A stretch of DNA of 64,000 nucleotides from Steromphala cineraria. Its lineage: Eukaryota; Mollusca; Gastropoda; Trochida; Trochidae. The notes beneath the pieces were generated by a model. That model was given only the letters and a program-made list of their open reading frames with translations, had not been told where the DNA came from and made no database searches. Of this stretch, positions 1-11,549 are shown piece after piece (position 1 is the stretch's first letter; every line of letters begins with the position of its first letter). The stretch spans positions 30,339,452 through 30,403,451 of the forward strand of contig OU744724.1 of NCBI GenBank assembly GCA_916613615.1, written 5' to 3'. Position numbers and translations under genes: made by a program.

Positions 1-8
1 TCGGACTG

Positions 9-560
9 TTAAAGGGGCAGTAGCACGTTTTAATGAGGAATATAAGGTGGAGCTAGGAAAATGAAAATAAATGGTTCTAATTGAAGGACAATGTATATAA
101 TCTAAATGAAGCAGTAATAAATTAAATATACACTATTAAGTTCAGCCATGCGATTCCTTTTTCATACACACAATGAATTAAAGGCGTTCACACAAAAATG
201 GCTGCCAATGGAATTTATGTGGGTATCCACAATAGGGGGAATATAAGGTGATGTCAGAAAAATGAAATTAAATGGTTCTAATTAACAGACAATGTATTTA
301 AACTAAATGAAGCAGTAATAATTCAAATATATAATGTAAAGTTTAGCCGTGCGATTCTTTTTTTTACATAAAATGAATTAAAGGTGTTCACACAAAAATT
401 GCAGCAAATGGACTTTATAGATCTGTATACTTTGATCTCTGACTATGGATGATTGGTGTGTGTAATGAGATTTGTGACACTATCAAAATAATACATTTAA
501 CAATAAATTCTTATAATCAGTGAAAAAATTGAAACTATAAAATCTTTAAAAAAACGTAGA
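9..560 (-). repeat. MITE family 1, composite degraded copy
   Basis: This begins with TTAA and AGGGGCAGTAGCACGTTTT, the terminus shared by the four intact copies elsewhere in the window, but in the opposite orientation. The body matches their reverse complement and restarts near 234 (GGAATATAAGGTGATGTCAG), so two partial copies appear joined. The far end decays around 556 without the closing terminus. Confidence 0.7.
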
Positions 561-1435
561 CTAGGTCTGGTGTTCAGATCAGGTATAGCAATAAATTAAT
601 GGAATGCATCAATCAAGAGAAGTTTACAAAATAAACTTTACCGTTATAACAAAGGGTCAGTACTATAAATATTTTAAGGCAACTAGACTGACTACAACCG
701 AGATCTAGGCTAAAATTTAGTCTTTGAAATATTAAAATATTAATTTCAAATATTAAACAAAATGTTATTGTTTATAATTTGTTGTCTGACTATGGATGAT
801 TGGTAATGGGATTTTTGACACTATCATTATAATACATTTAGCATTAACATTCTATGATCAATGAAAAATTGAAAATATAAAATAATAAAAAAAACGCGCT
901 ATTGGTCCTACAACAAACAAAACTGTTTTGGACATTTTGAACAGTTTTAAAAGGAGTAAATAGTTGTTTCTTTACTAAATGTTGTCGGTATTATGAATTT
1001 TAGCAATTTAAAACCAACCCCGAGTATTTTAACGTCGTTGAAATGAAGAATAAATCTGATGAACTACTTTTGAAATTGATGATGAAATCAATCATATAAA
1101 ATCATGACCCAACTTGTTAAGGAATGACCCACCCTGCATAAATGTTATAAGTTGTGAAGTTGTATTTTCTTGAATGATTGGCGGGAACACGAATTGAAAT
1201 TTGTTTTACCACACCTTGAATCATAAGATCTTATTATATAGTTCTCAATATCCTATTAAATGCAAACAGAAAAGTGTCATTTCTTTTGCCTCTCAAAATA
1301 TATAAGTTAAAACGTATACGCAATTGCTCTCTGAAAAATAGAATAAACAGTAAGACTTTTAATGCACACGCATTTGATTGAATTAAAAGGAAATGGGCCA
1401 ATTGCAGGTCCAAAATTTCCATTTATCTAAACTTA
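561..1435. other. Non-coding; one more MITE family 1 fragment
   Basis: No gene is supported here. About 783-895 repeats the internal part of MITE family 1 (CTGACTATGGATGATTGG and TTTTTGACACTATCA) without either terminus. The rest is AT-rich with only short chance reading frames. Confidence 0.5.
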
Positions 1436-1660
1436 AATCCAAAAGAAACGTCCCCTTTTGTTTTTTTCACACACATCCAAAATCACGAAGGATAATTAAA
1501 AAATGACACCATTCTTATATATGCCAAGGCACTATCTGAAGAAACACATCGCTTAAACGCACAAAATGCAGTGTTTAAGGTACAAAAATATCGTTTTGTT
1601 ATTTTTTTTGTTCTATCGAGAATCGAGAATCAAATATAGAGGGGACGTTTCTTTTGGATT
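1436..1660. mobile_element. Small Harbinger-like MITE
   Basis: A 225-bp element bounded by perfect 20-bp inverted repeats: AATCCAAAAGAAACGTCCCC at the left and its reverse complement at 1641-1660. TTA is present immediately outside both ends (1433-1435 and 1661-1663). A 3-bp TWA target duplication is the signature of PIF/Harbinger transposons, so assignment to that group is an inference. The interior has no coding capacity. Confidence 0.65.
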
Positions 1661-1663
1661 TTA

Positions 1664-2381
1664 GTATATTATTCTATCATTTCACTCCATACAGTCTTTA
1701 TCATTGGCTTTCAGATACATGTGTACAATGTTCAATCACAGGTTCATGATTCATTTTCTAGCGACTTACCTTTTTTGAGTAGTAAATTGTCTACGATTAT
1801 ATTATGTTTTTTTAAAAAAATGAAGAATGCTCAAACATAATGAATGCATAATTTAGGACACGGTCATATTGACTGAAGACATGATAAGTATGTAACGTCG
1901 TGTAAACAAATTTGCAGTTAGTATAAAACTCAATGCTAATAGTCTGAAATAAAGATAAATCTAAGTATCCGGGTGAAATATCAATCGATACATGCAATGT
2001 GACCTAAGTACTGAATATCTTGAAATCTAAATATCAACATGAAAACATTTTATTATTGTTTCATGAAAATAAACACCACATATAAATTGAAAGATGATGT
2101 TTCTACGTCCATGAAAATTCGATAGCAGGTATTTGCATAAAGACATGTGCATCTTCAAGCCTACCTACCTGTAATTAGTCATAAAATAGCATAACAAAGA
2201 AGCTCTTAGGCCAATTATGTCTTATATAAATTCATTTGCATTTTCATAACGTCTATATGGTCAATTGAATTCCAAAATGACCCTCATATACATTATCCAA
2301 TCTTCTTGTTGCTACTATTACGACTTTAACCTATTCAAATAGGTACTTAACGACCAAAGGGAGTGCTCTACTAAAATTAAT
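1664..2381. other. Upstream flank of copy A1, no gene seen
   Basis: AT-rich sequence with no recognisable coding region or repeat. It may hold distal regulatory sequence for the gene starting at 2517, but I see no motif beyond the proximal promoter annotated next. Confidence 0.4.
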
Positions 2382-2447
2382 CACTTCTCCTGTGACTTGT
2401 TTATGTCCCACTAAATTAGAAATAAATGGAACTGGAGAGTTTATAAG
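2382..2447 (+). promoter_or_regulatory. Class A promoter of copy A1
   Basis: The upstream box at 2382-2415 (a CT-rich start, then TTTATGTCCCACTAA) is shared with the other + strand copies. A TATA-like TTTATAAG is at 2440-2447. The CACTAA core starts exactly 31 nt before the TATA box, as in the other class A copies. GGAGATCACTCT-like sequence follows the TATA box and the start codon is 77 nt downstream. Confidence 0.7.
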
Positions 2448-2516
2448 CGGAGATCACTCTCATCATCTTCATCCACTCCTGCAGCTTGATCTCAGACCAA
2501 GAACAACTGTCTCAAC

Positions 2517-3419
2517 ATGAAGGTGAGTGATTAATGATATGTACTTGTTAAGGTTCAAATCAGTAATTTTTTATTTGAAACACACACCGTCATATTCTGC
2601 TAACTACATTATTTATAAGCAAAAGTAAAACTAAGTATAATCAAATCTTTAAAATTGATTTTAGGATATGACTTGTATATGTTTGCTTTTTATAAGTGAC
2701 AATATGAAGGCATTCCCTAAAATACCCCATGAAGAAGTAATTTACCCCTATATATCCCTGATTTTCCATACACAACTTTTCATGAAGAACATCTACCTTC
2801 TAAGTACTTAAATTCAATGGAAATTAAGTGTATGCAGTAGTCTATTGTTTACAAGGATCTTAATGAGGCCATAAATGAGCCCTGTTTTTTTTATTTTGTG
2901 TAAGTCACAGTACCAAACTTTATTTAGCGGAATTCAAGTCGAGTGCAAAGAACTAAATTTTGCAAAAGGCAACATATATCTTGAGACCAACAGATTAACT
3001 TGCGCTATGGAGATTAAAAATTAGTAAGATGAAGACATAATAAGAATATCGTATCAAATAATTGAAAAAAGGTAAATGGTCAATTTCAACATTTCCAGGT
3101 GACACTCCTCCTCCTCGCCGTCTTCTGCGCCTGCGCCTTCGCTGGCTTCCCCGCTTACTACGGACATGGTCTCAACAACGCATACCACGGAGTTGGATTC
3201 CACGGAGTTGCTGGCAGAGGTCTCCTTGGTAACGGCCATGGATACAACTACGGATACCACCCATACGGCTACAACAACGGCTACCACGGAGGTTACCACG
3301 GTAGAAACAACGGTTACTATGGTCCCCGTGGTGTTGCCTACGGACACGGTCCCTATGGAAACAACTACGGACACAACAACTACGGCTACAACATCTACGG
3401 CTACTACCCTCACCATTAA
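2517..3419 (+). CDS. Gly/Tyr/His/Asn-rich secreted protein, copy A1
   Basis: Two coding exons: 2517-2522 (ATG AAG, donor GTGAGT) and 3099-3419 (acceptor TTTCCAG, stop TAA). Intron of 576 nt, phase 0. The 108-aa product starts MKVTLLLLAVFCACAFAGFP: a signal peptide with probable cleavage after AFA, then a low-complexity chain of GY, GYN, GYH and GHG steps ending GYYPHH. Differences from the other copies are Cys for Ser near the end of the signal peptide, GRNN in place of GGYN, and NIYG for NTYG. AATAAA is at 3536-3541. The composition recalls Gly/Tyr-rich shell-matrix or adhesive proteins, but no family signature proves this. The start was chosen because all eight copies carry ATG AAG followed by a donor, in a conserved 5' context. 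This copy is an older class A duplicate: its intron matches none of the others closely. Confidence 0.9.
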
Positions 3420-3544
3420 GAAGCTATCGCCATATTTGCATCTCTGTTTGTCAATGAATTTCTTCATTAGAATATGCTGTCAGTGTATCATCTTTAATTG
3501 ATTTGAAGAGTTTGTCATTTTTCGTGAATTTTCTTAATAAAACC

Positions 3545-4779
3545 ATAACATAACTATTCATTTTCATCTCTTACCTTCTTGAAACCTACAATTACCGTAC
3601 GCATTTTGAGATAATGAATCTATTTACCAATGATAAATGGAAATCAAGTGGGTCTGATCATTAAAGATTGACAGGAGTATTCAAATCACTCCAATTCCAG
3701 GGAATATAGTAAGATCATAACAACCACACTGGTAATAAACGATGGAACAGAAACATTAAGTAAGTTGAAGGTAACTATCAGAATTGCGATCAAAATGCAT
3801 CTGCCTGCCGCAACTTAATAGTGTATCATATGACATTCATCATGTAATTTGAGTTAGTTTGGACTTTAATAAAATAACTTTATCTGAACAGACTTATTAT
3901 CAATTGAAAAATGATTGACAGATAGAGTAGCCTAAAAATAGTTTTTCCCTGAACTATTTTAGTTAAAGCACGAAGCACGTACCAATGTTTCTGACGTCAC
4001 CCATAAAATTATAGCTCATTTGAGAAATAGAGTAGCCCTTTCCCATCATGTGTTTTGCAATAAAGGAAAGTTTTGTCCTGAACTTTTATAGTTTAAGTAC
4101 GAGGCCAAAGGCCGACTGGTTTGACGTTATAATAGTTCAGGGCAAAATTATACTTTATTGCAAAACAAATGATGGTTAGAGCTACTCTATTGCTTTTCTA
4201 GTATTTCGATTTTAGCTCGTTCAAGTTATTACTATTCCAAAAAAGAAATGTATTTTTGTAAATCACATTCAGCCGCGAATTGAAAATCCTTAACAGGACC
4301 TAGTTAGTGACGTCATTGCGGATTGGGCACGATAAAGGTACGATAAACAAATATGTTAAGGTACAATGGATCATTACCCATTTTCTTTTCCCGATGCATG
4401 GGCACATTAGAAATAACCAGATTGCTGCATTATGGTTCTATGGAAAATAAAAATATTTTCGGTAAGCAGTTATATATAAATCTGTTTTATAGAAACATTG
4501 AACATACAAAATTCTGATCAAAATAGAATATTTTAATTGTTTAAAAGACATGAGAGTGATAACTATAAGAAATATATAGATATAGAGGATATATTTTGTT
4601 TTCAGTGTGATATCGCTGATCTCACAAGGAGTGACGGAATGAAGCTGATATTGTCACGAGTGGAGCAGCAACGAGTTAAAACATAGGCTCAATACCGTCA
4701 CGAGAAGAGAGATAAGTGACAAAAACCCTTCACCAGTCCCCATTGAAATGTTAAACCTCTACTTACATGTTTGAAGGTG
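3545..4779. other. Spacer 3' of A1 with a foldback repeat
   Basis: No gene is seen. Arms of about 60 bp at 4027-4092 and 4127-4190 are inverted copies (ATAGAGTAGC at one end, GCTACTCTAT at the other, each followed by a TTTTGCAATAAA-type segment). A partial third arm lies at about 3921-3960. The structure resembles a foldback or MITE element. The remainder is featureless. Confidence 0.5.
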
Positions 4780-6555
4780 ATTGTTTAATTTTCATGTATT
4801 ATTGGAGAGGTATTTCAAATATATCCTGTTTATCATATATATCTATGGTTGAAAATGGTGTGGTTTACGTCTAAAACTTCTCATATTGTTTTTGCATTGG
4901 GTTATGCCCGTGTCACACTTTGCCGGAGCTAACATCCCGGACATCATACGAAGGTCAATAATTTCATTTTTTTCCGACGTCGGCTCTAAATCGGCATGTC
5001 CGTGTGACCTACGTGAGCCATCGTATGATCGTCGTGGGTCTATTTGGGGGTCCGGGGAAATACTTCGTGTATGAGCCAAACATTTTTTGCATGTCAAAGA
5101 ATTGGCCGATACTCACAAGAACTTAACCCTTCGTGTGCCTTTCGTGTTGACATCGTGACCATCGTATGGTCATCATGTAGTCGTCTCATAGCGTTCGTAT
5201 GATCTTCGTCTGAAACTTCACAGGACACTTACCCGAAGTCCTGTGACCTGCGAGTTGCCCTCGTGTTGATAATTTTTTCCCTCGTGTTGACCATTTTCCC
5301 CCTTGTGTTAACCATTTTAACAGGAGTGTACTCGATTCCAACACACGACGGCGAACCCAATTCTTTCACAATAGTTTCCTCTATCACTTTGAACTACTGA
5401 GAGTCAATGTTTAATTCCCAATTTATTAGTTGTACATAGATTGGCAGGTATTGACGCAACTAATAACAATTAAGTAACATTTTATAACAATTATTACACA
5501 GCTTAGTTAATAGTTAATATTTTTATATTAAAGGCTATCTTATCTAGGCCACAATGTATATGCTTAACATGCAAGAAAAGCTATCCGAGAGTGTGGTTAT
5601 ATGAAAAGATAAAAATTATACATGTAGTAGACATACCTTGATATATATGTCAACAAAATTTATTTTCAAATTTATCTTTTGGAGTTATGGTCTTTTTTGG
5701 GGAAGATCTTTAAGGCATTTTATAGTATATCTTAGTAGTATATATTTTGTATTGTTCATTCAATATATTGTATTTCATTGCAATCCATCAGCTGCATTTT
5801 GCAATATATTGCAAATATATTGCAAATACATATCTATATTCGACAAAAAAATTCAGACCAATCAATATTGAAATGCATACATACATACTACAGAAAGTGC
5901 CAACGCTTGGTGTTGTTAATTATTGTTAATGAGTAGGATAAAACACTCGATATCTGCTTTGATTGGTTTTGGAAAACATTCACATTCAGCTTTTTAACAC
6001 ACATTCTCTCTCTTTCTTTTCTTGTCAAAGACTTAATAGGAGGCTTAGAATTATATGGCAGACCAAAGCATCAATATTAATGAAACGACAATAATATTGC
6101 GAAAACTTTACAAACATTAGATATTCACAGTTGTGATTACTGGATAATAACCACGAACACTATATTTCCGACTAGTCTAGAATTATATATACATGTAGTT
6201 GCATCTTATCATGACGCTAGGTCGGCTTACATAGTCTTATATTACCGGATAGGAGGGAATAAGGGTTTGATGTAAATTTAGACAGTAGACGGTTAATAAT
6301 TTTGAGAAAACACTACTTCTGTGTAGTTATCATAGCTGGTTCGGCTGGCCTTCGAGTAGCGATCGTGTGGCCATACGAATGTCACACGAAGCTTAAGCGA
6401 CGTCGTGTAGACTTCCTATAATATTCGTGTGACCACGAAGTGCCATGTTCAATACAAATGTTACGTTTCGTGTAAACTTCGTGTTAAAACTGATTGATTG
6501 TTTGAAACTGATGGTTAAATATTCATGAATCATTGGAGAGGTATTTACAAATGAA
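4780..6555. repeat. Spacer block S, copy 1
   Basis: A non-coding block rich in short motifs in both orientations (TCGTATG, CGTGTGACC, CTTCGTGT, CGTGTTGACCATTTT). About 5061 onward is duplicated at 11867 onward. A 40-50-bp segment (ATTGGAGAGGTATTT core) occurs in direct orientation near both ends, at about 4780-4822 and 6507-6555. A run of CGTGTTGAC units lies near 5260-5325. Open frames here contain no recognisable domain and are not kept between the two copies, so I do not call genes. Confidence 0.5.
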
Positions 6556-7329
6556 TTTCTTTTCAACCTACAATATCCCCAAAGAATCCTTGATTCAATT
6601 GATCAACGATCAATTCATAGTAATTGCGCCCATAACCAACAACATACAAAAAGATGTCATCGGGGGAAAAAGAAGATTTATAATATATACTCATAGGCTA
6701 AAGAAAATTTAACAACAGGTAAAACAAGGGGTAATGTGGTCTGTGGTGTGTGGTCTTGGAATCCCTTCGATAGGAACATGTATACTCATAAGTTCCTTTA
6801 ACAGAATGTGATACTTTATTCATTATTTCTGTTCAAATACACTTGTCATCCTTAAAACTTTCCTTGAAAATGCTTATGGGCCAGAATGTTTGGAATTAAA
6901 TTTAAAACAATGTTTAATGTAGAATTTTTAAAGATAAAGGTTGTTATCAATGTAAATAACCTTCTTAGAAAACAGAAAAAAGACATTTTTCGCGATCATA
7001 ACTTGTCATGTTACGGCATGTTGATATACATTAAACAGAGGAGTAAAAATCAAGTATACTTTTTCTAATGAATCTGTGAAAAACAGCAATTGTAAGTTAT
7101 ACATATGGTTGGTAAACAAACGTCAGAAAAGTTATTTTCAATACATTTTTATTACAAAACTGGAAATGGTAACCAAGATGTAGTAAAGGAACCGTTAAAA
7201 TGACACTGGATATAGGTTAAAAGGGTAAGATCAGTCATTGGATGAAAGCCTTTTGCTTAGAAAACTCTGAATGTTCTTCCAATTTGCTGTTTCAACGAAA
7301 ACATTCTCTGCAGAAGGTTCATTATCATC

Positions 7330-8490
7330 TTAATGGTGAGGGTAGTAGCCGTAGGTGTTGTAGCCGTAGTTGCTGTGTCCGTAGTTGTTTCCATAGGGAC
7401 CGTGTCCGTAGGCAACACCACTGGGACCATAGTAACCGTTGTATCCACCGTGGTATCCTCCGTGGTAGCCGTTGTTGTAGCCGTATGGGTGGTATCCGTA
7501 GTTGTATCCATGGCCGTTACCAAGGAGACCTCTGCCAGCAACTCCGTGGAATCCAACTCCGTGGTAAGCGTTGTTGAGACCATGTCCGTAATAAGTGGGG
7601 AAGCCAGCGAAGGCGGAGGCGCAGAAGACGGCGATGATGAGGAGTGTCACCTGGAAATAGATAGGAAGATTTGCAAATGTTTTTCAAATGTAGTTTTGAT
7701 TATACATGCCATGGAAACTAAAAAATATCAGAAACATAATTAACCCTATCCGAATTTAGTGTGTCGTCTGGCAACAGTGGCATTCCAAGTCCCCAAACCA
7801 ATTTCAACAATGTTTCAAGCCGCAAGAGCTTTCAGACTGTTTCATTCAAAAACTAGCAGTGTAACACTTAACCACCAACAAAACTAAAAAGCATATTATA
7901 GCATAGTACATCTCCGAAATTTCCTTCTAGAATTTGATATGAAAACATCGAAAGCATTATGATACAAAAGAAGAAGAAAAGGATAATTCAAAGAGTTTCC
8001 GGAAAATATTTCTATATGAATCATATATGTCAATGATCAAAATGACACAAACTTTGTTTCATTATTTAATCTGGTTTGAATAAAATACAGAAATCCATAT
8101 ATGTTTGAGTAAATTTCTTATTTTCTTGCTAAACTTGCATGGTCATCTTAAAAAAGGCCAACAGTTTGATATTAACTTTCTTTCAATGGTGACTGAAAAT
8201 GGATTATAAATGAAACATTCTTTGTGTCAAATGATAATTTCCAGTTTATATATCGAACACTACAAACATATAAATTCCCTTTGTATTTGCCATAAATAAG
8301 TTTAAAACCGCTATTGTTCGGTTTTCGATCACAAACTACGAATAAACGTGTTCATTGCAATTATTGTGAACTGATAAGAATGAAAACAACAGTAGTTCTT
8401 GGTACAATAACACCATTTATATTCAAATTTCAGGCAAAAATTTTACTAAATGTCACATCCTAAGTCAATGATTCTTACGCTTACCTTCAT
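7330..8490 (-). CDS. Gly/Tyr/His/Asn-rich secreted protein, copy B1
   Basis: Minus-strand gene with exon 1 at 8485-8490 (ATG AAG, donor GTAAGC) and exon 2 at 7330-7650 (acceptor CCAG). The intron is 834 nt. The product is 108 aa, MKVTLLIIAVFCASAFAGFP then TYYGHG. Its variants against the consensus are LLII for LLLL in the signal peptide, FPT for FPA, GPSG for GPRG (loss of one of only two Arg in the mature chain), and GHSNYG for GHNNYG. It is therefore the most diverged protein of the cluster. AATAAA (complement) lies at 7148-7153. It belongs to promoter class B and is convergent with A1. The paralogue B2 is the equivalent gene in duplication unit 2. Confidence 0.9.
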
Positions 8491-8567
8491 GATTTTGATT
8501 GCGGGGTGTTTGAAGACCGAGAGACGAAGAGAAGAGAGGATAATGGTTAAAGGGCTGTGTAGCCAGC

Positions 8568-8606
8568 TTTATATACTGAATGGGTGTCTAGAGTCATTTG
8601 AATTTT
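8568..8606 (-). promoter_or_regulatory. Class B promoter of copy B1
   Basis: TATATAAA on the minus strand at 8568-8575. A conserved AAATTCAAATGACTCT block (complement, at about 8590-8605) starts 15 nt from it. The same block at the same spacing precedes B2 and B3. It has no resemblance to the class A promoter. The ATG is about 80 nt downstream. Confidence 0.7.
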
Positions 8607-8619
8607 AGATTTCTTACTT

Positions 8620-10320
8620 AACGACTGTGACATAATTCATGCGCCTTGCCGAGTCCCAATTGCTACTGCACCAGTTTGATCTTATTGAGTATGCTGAGAT
8701 ACCCGCGGTTTAGGGAATCATATAGAATTGGCTACAGTGTATTTAAAGAGCAGTAAACTTTGAAATGTACACAATAGGAATACTTTATTGTCCTACGTGT
8801 TCACTAAATGTCTCTTCTGAGCATATTAAAACCAGAGCAGCAGTGCATTAGTAAACCAAATTTACTGTATTTCATTTCTGGTGATGAACGGGAAATCATC
8901 TGCCTGCAAAATTACATTTTACGGATTTTTAATTCAAGAATATCTATTTATTAACATACTGTTTTGTGTAACTTGCAAACGGCAGATTACAACACGCGAT
9001 TACAGCACTATACAGAAATATAATGCCTTTTGGCCTTAAATTTGTTAATACTCAAAAAATAGATACACTTCTTACATACGCGAAAACTTGAGCAAATGAA
9101 TGTATTACAGAAATATAACTTATATTATTATTTTACAGGTAAAATTTAAAAAAACCAAAAAATTTTATGATTGATTTTTTGGAAACATGTTATAGCTTAA
9201 GTCACTAGTAGCAATGTTTGTGACGATAAACTTGAAGCGTGTTTCCCTGGAATAAACAGTTACACGGACAATAAGACAATAATACAATGAAAAAATATGA
9301 ATGTTCATTTGACAATAAGAATGAACAAGTAAGAATAGTAGTTTATACATCATTCATAACACATGTTAAGGTCTGAAAACATAAAGAAAATACATGCACT
9401 TTCATTAATCATTTTGTCGAATTTGATATCACACAAGTTATAACTAGTAGAGGACATACGATAGATAAACATGGTACATACAACCAAGCATTGTACCGGA
9501 ACTTTGTGAGATTACAGCACATTAATACACTAATGTATGCATCAGAAACATACATTTCGACATTGAATTGATTTTGAAGCGAAAAGGGACGTTTGTTTCA
9601 CTCCACAAAAATTACAAATACTGTCTGAAACTAAAGTTCGGAAAAACATTTTCAATAAATATAAAATTCAAATTGCAATTAAGAAATGATCGCCAAAAAG
9701 ATTCCCCCCCATGAGTTCTATAATATACAGAGTTAGTCCTTACAATGCAATGTTGCTCTAGAATTATACTGTATTTTCTTTAACAGACGCTAGGCATGTA
9801 ATTTTCAATCATCCCCAAGAGAAACCTGGGATTTATAAATTGTAAATAAAGGGTGCTGTGACATGGAGTGGTACCTGAAAGAAATAGAAAGATATTGTGT
9901 ATTGTAAATTATATTTTATTTTAATATTGTTATATTAAAGTGATATTTTATAAGTTGAAGTAAAAAAGTTTAAGGTGGTATTTGAAATGGAATTTTTAAC
10001 CTTGTTTAATTGGCATGTTTGGTATTACACTTATAAGTGTTTTCAACTGTTAATAGTTTTAAACTTTAAACAAATAACTAATTGAGAGACCCATTTTGTT
10101 GTTAGTTACTGAAAACTGATATCTGAAAATACAAACTCCTGCATATATTTCAGATGAATGATTATGTAATATTCTAATTTCTCCATCAAAGCTTGATTCA
10201 GCAATCTAGCAATGAAACAGCCAGTGAAACAATAACAATACTTGTAATCCCTCTCATCTTCAGTTCTCCCTTTAACAATGTCCTCATTTAATTACTTAAT
10301 TGAACTACAATAAATTTAAC
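8620..10320. other. Intergenic region between divergent B1 and A2
   Basis: No gene is supported. This 1.7-kb stretch separates two head-to-head promoters and could hold shared control elements. Most of it recurs in unit 2 (about 15.42-17.73 kb), where a MITE is inserted at the position corresponding to 8801-8808 here. Confidence 0.4.
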
Positions 10321-10387
10321 ACTTTCCCTTATTACGTGTTTATGGTCCCACTAAAGGAGTTCTAAAGAAAACAGGAGAGTATATAAG
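10321..10387 (+). promoter_or_regulatory. Class A promoter of copy A2
   Basis: Upstream box 10321-10355 (ACTTTCCCTTATTACGTG, then a CCCACTAA core). TATATAAG at 10380-10387 starts 31 nt after the start of CACTAA. The sequence GGGGAGATCACTCT follows the TATA box. Confidence 0.75.
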
Positions 10388-10465
10388 GGGAGATCACTCT
10401 AACAGCTACATCAAGTCCTACAGCTTGACTCACTCCGATCTCAGACCAAGAACAACTGTCTCAAC

Positions 10466-11426
10466 ATGAAGGTGAGTTATGGGTTGCATGATTGAGTTGT
10501 TTTCATTATAAATGAATCACTGGTCAGTATTGTGAACGGTAACATGCTTTCCTTCATGATAAACAAAAGGAAAAGGCATATGTTTGGTAGCGGCCTGAAC
10601 CTATTAATAATTAACCTGTTATCTTGAATTTACGCATCTTGTAAAAATGTGCTGGCAGATTCCATTTGATTTGAAAGATAATGTATTTCATCAACGACAG
10701 ATAACTCCATATATCAAAACTTTAAAAACGGTTCAAATAAATGACCTACTTACTAGGAAAAGGTATAGCAAACGTGTATGCTTTGCCACCTGTACATTGT
10801 AGTTTGACTGAACAATTGTTGACTTGTGATTTATAAACAAATTGTAGTTAATAATTCATTGAGATTTAAAAAGTACGATAGCAATAGATGATTAACTTAA
10901 GACAACAATAATCTTGCAATCTGTATATACATTCATTCATCATTTTGTTACCCGAATTGCAATTATTTAAATCGATTCAAACAACTAAATAACAACAAAA
11001 AGGATTACAAATTCTTAAGCATTTCTACACCCCAAAACATATTTAACTGTGACAGTCACGGACATAAGAAAGACAAACATTCATATCAAATATTATGTTC
11101 CCCAGGTGACACTCCTCCTCCTCGTCGTCTTCTGCGCCTCAGCCTTCGCTGGCTTCCCCACTTACTACGGACATGGTCTCAACAACGCATACCACGGAGT
11201 TGGATTCCACGGAGTTGCTGGCAGAGGTCTCCTTGGTAACGGCCATGGATACAACTACGGATACCACCCATACGGCTACAACAACGGCTACCATGGAGGA
11301 TACCACGGTGGATACAACGGTTACTATGGTCCCCGTGGTGTTGCCTACGGACACGGTCCCTATGGAAACAACTACGGACACAACAACTACGGCTACAACA
11401 CCTACGGATACTACCCTCATCATTAA
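10466..11426 (+). CDS. Gly/Tyr/His/Asn-rich secreted protein, copy A2
   Basis: Exon 1 is 10466-10471 (ATG AAG, donor GTGAGT), exon 2 is 11106-11426 (acceptor CCCCAG, stop TAA), with an intron of 634 nt. The product is 108 aa with signal peptide MKVTLLLLVVFCASAFA (Val for Ala in the core) and mature chain starting GFPTYYGHG. The rest matches the consensus, with two GGYHGGYNGYY-type steps and a GYYPHH end. AATAAA is at 11541-11546. An open frame runs upstream of exon 2 to 11049, but the conserved acceptor and the 2-codon leader exon show that translation does not begin there. It is divergent from B1, and its equivalent in unit 2 is A3. Confidence 0.9.
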
Positions 11427-11549
11427 GAAGCAATCACCATTTTTTGTTCAAGTCTTTCAGTGTACTTATCTGATGTTTGTTTTTACACTGATGATATCAT
11501 ATTTGATTGTTTGGAAGTGTTCGTCATTTCGAGTTTTCTTAATAAAACC

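Noticed and set aside
3054..3467. Val-rich antisense frame overlapping exon 2
   Set aside because: It is the antisense of the Gly/Tyr codons. It extends into unrelated intron sequence and has no conserved start or promoter.
3166..3501. Thr-rich frame overlapping exon 2, repeated in all copies
   Set aside because: No signal peptide, the end differs from copy to copy, and it is explained by the repetitive codons of the real frame.
11049..11426. Single-exon gene starting upstream of A2 exon 2 (125 codons); similar at 18494-18871
   Set aside because: The upstream part is intron with a conserved CCCCAG acceptor. Other copies have no matching upstream frame, and the ATG AAG leader exon with a promoter is present.
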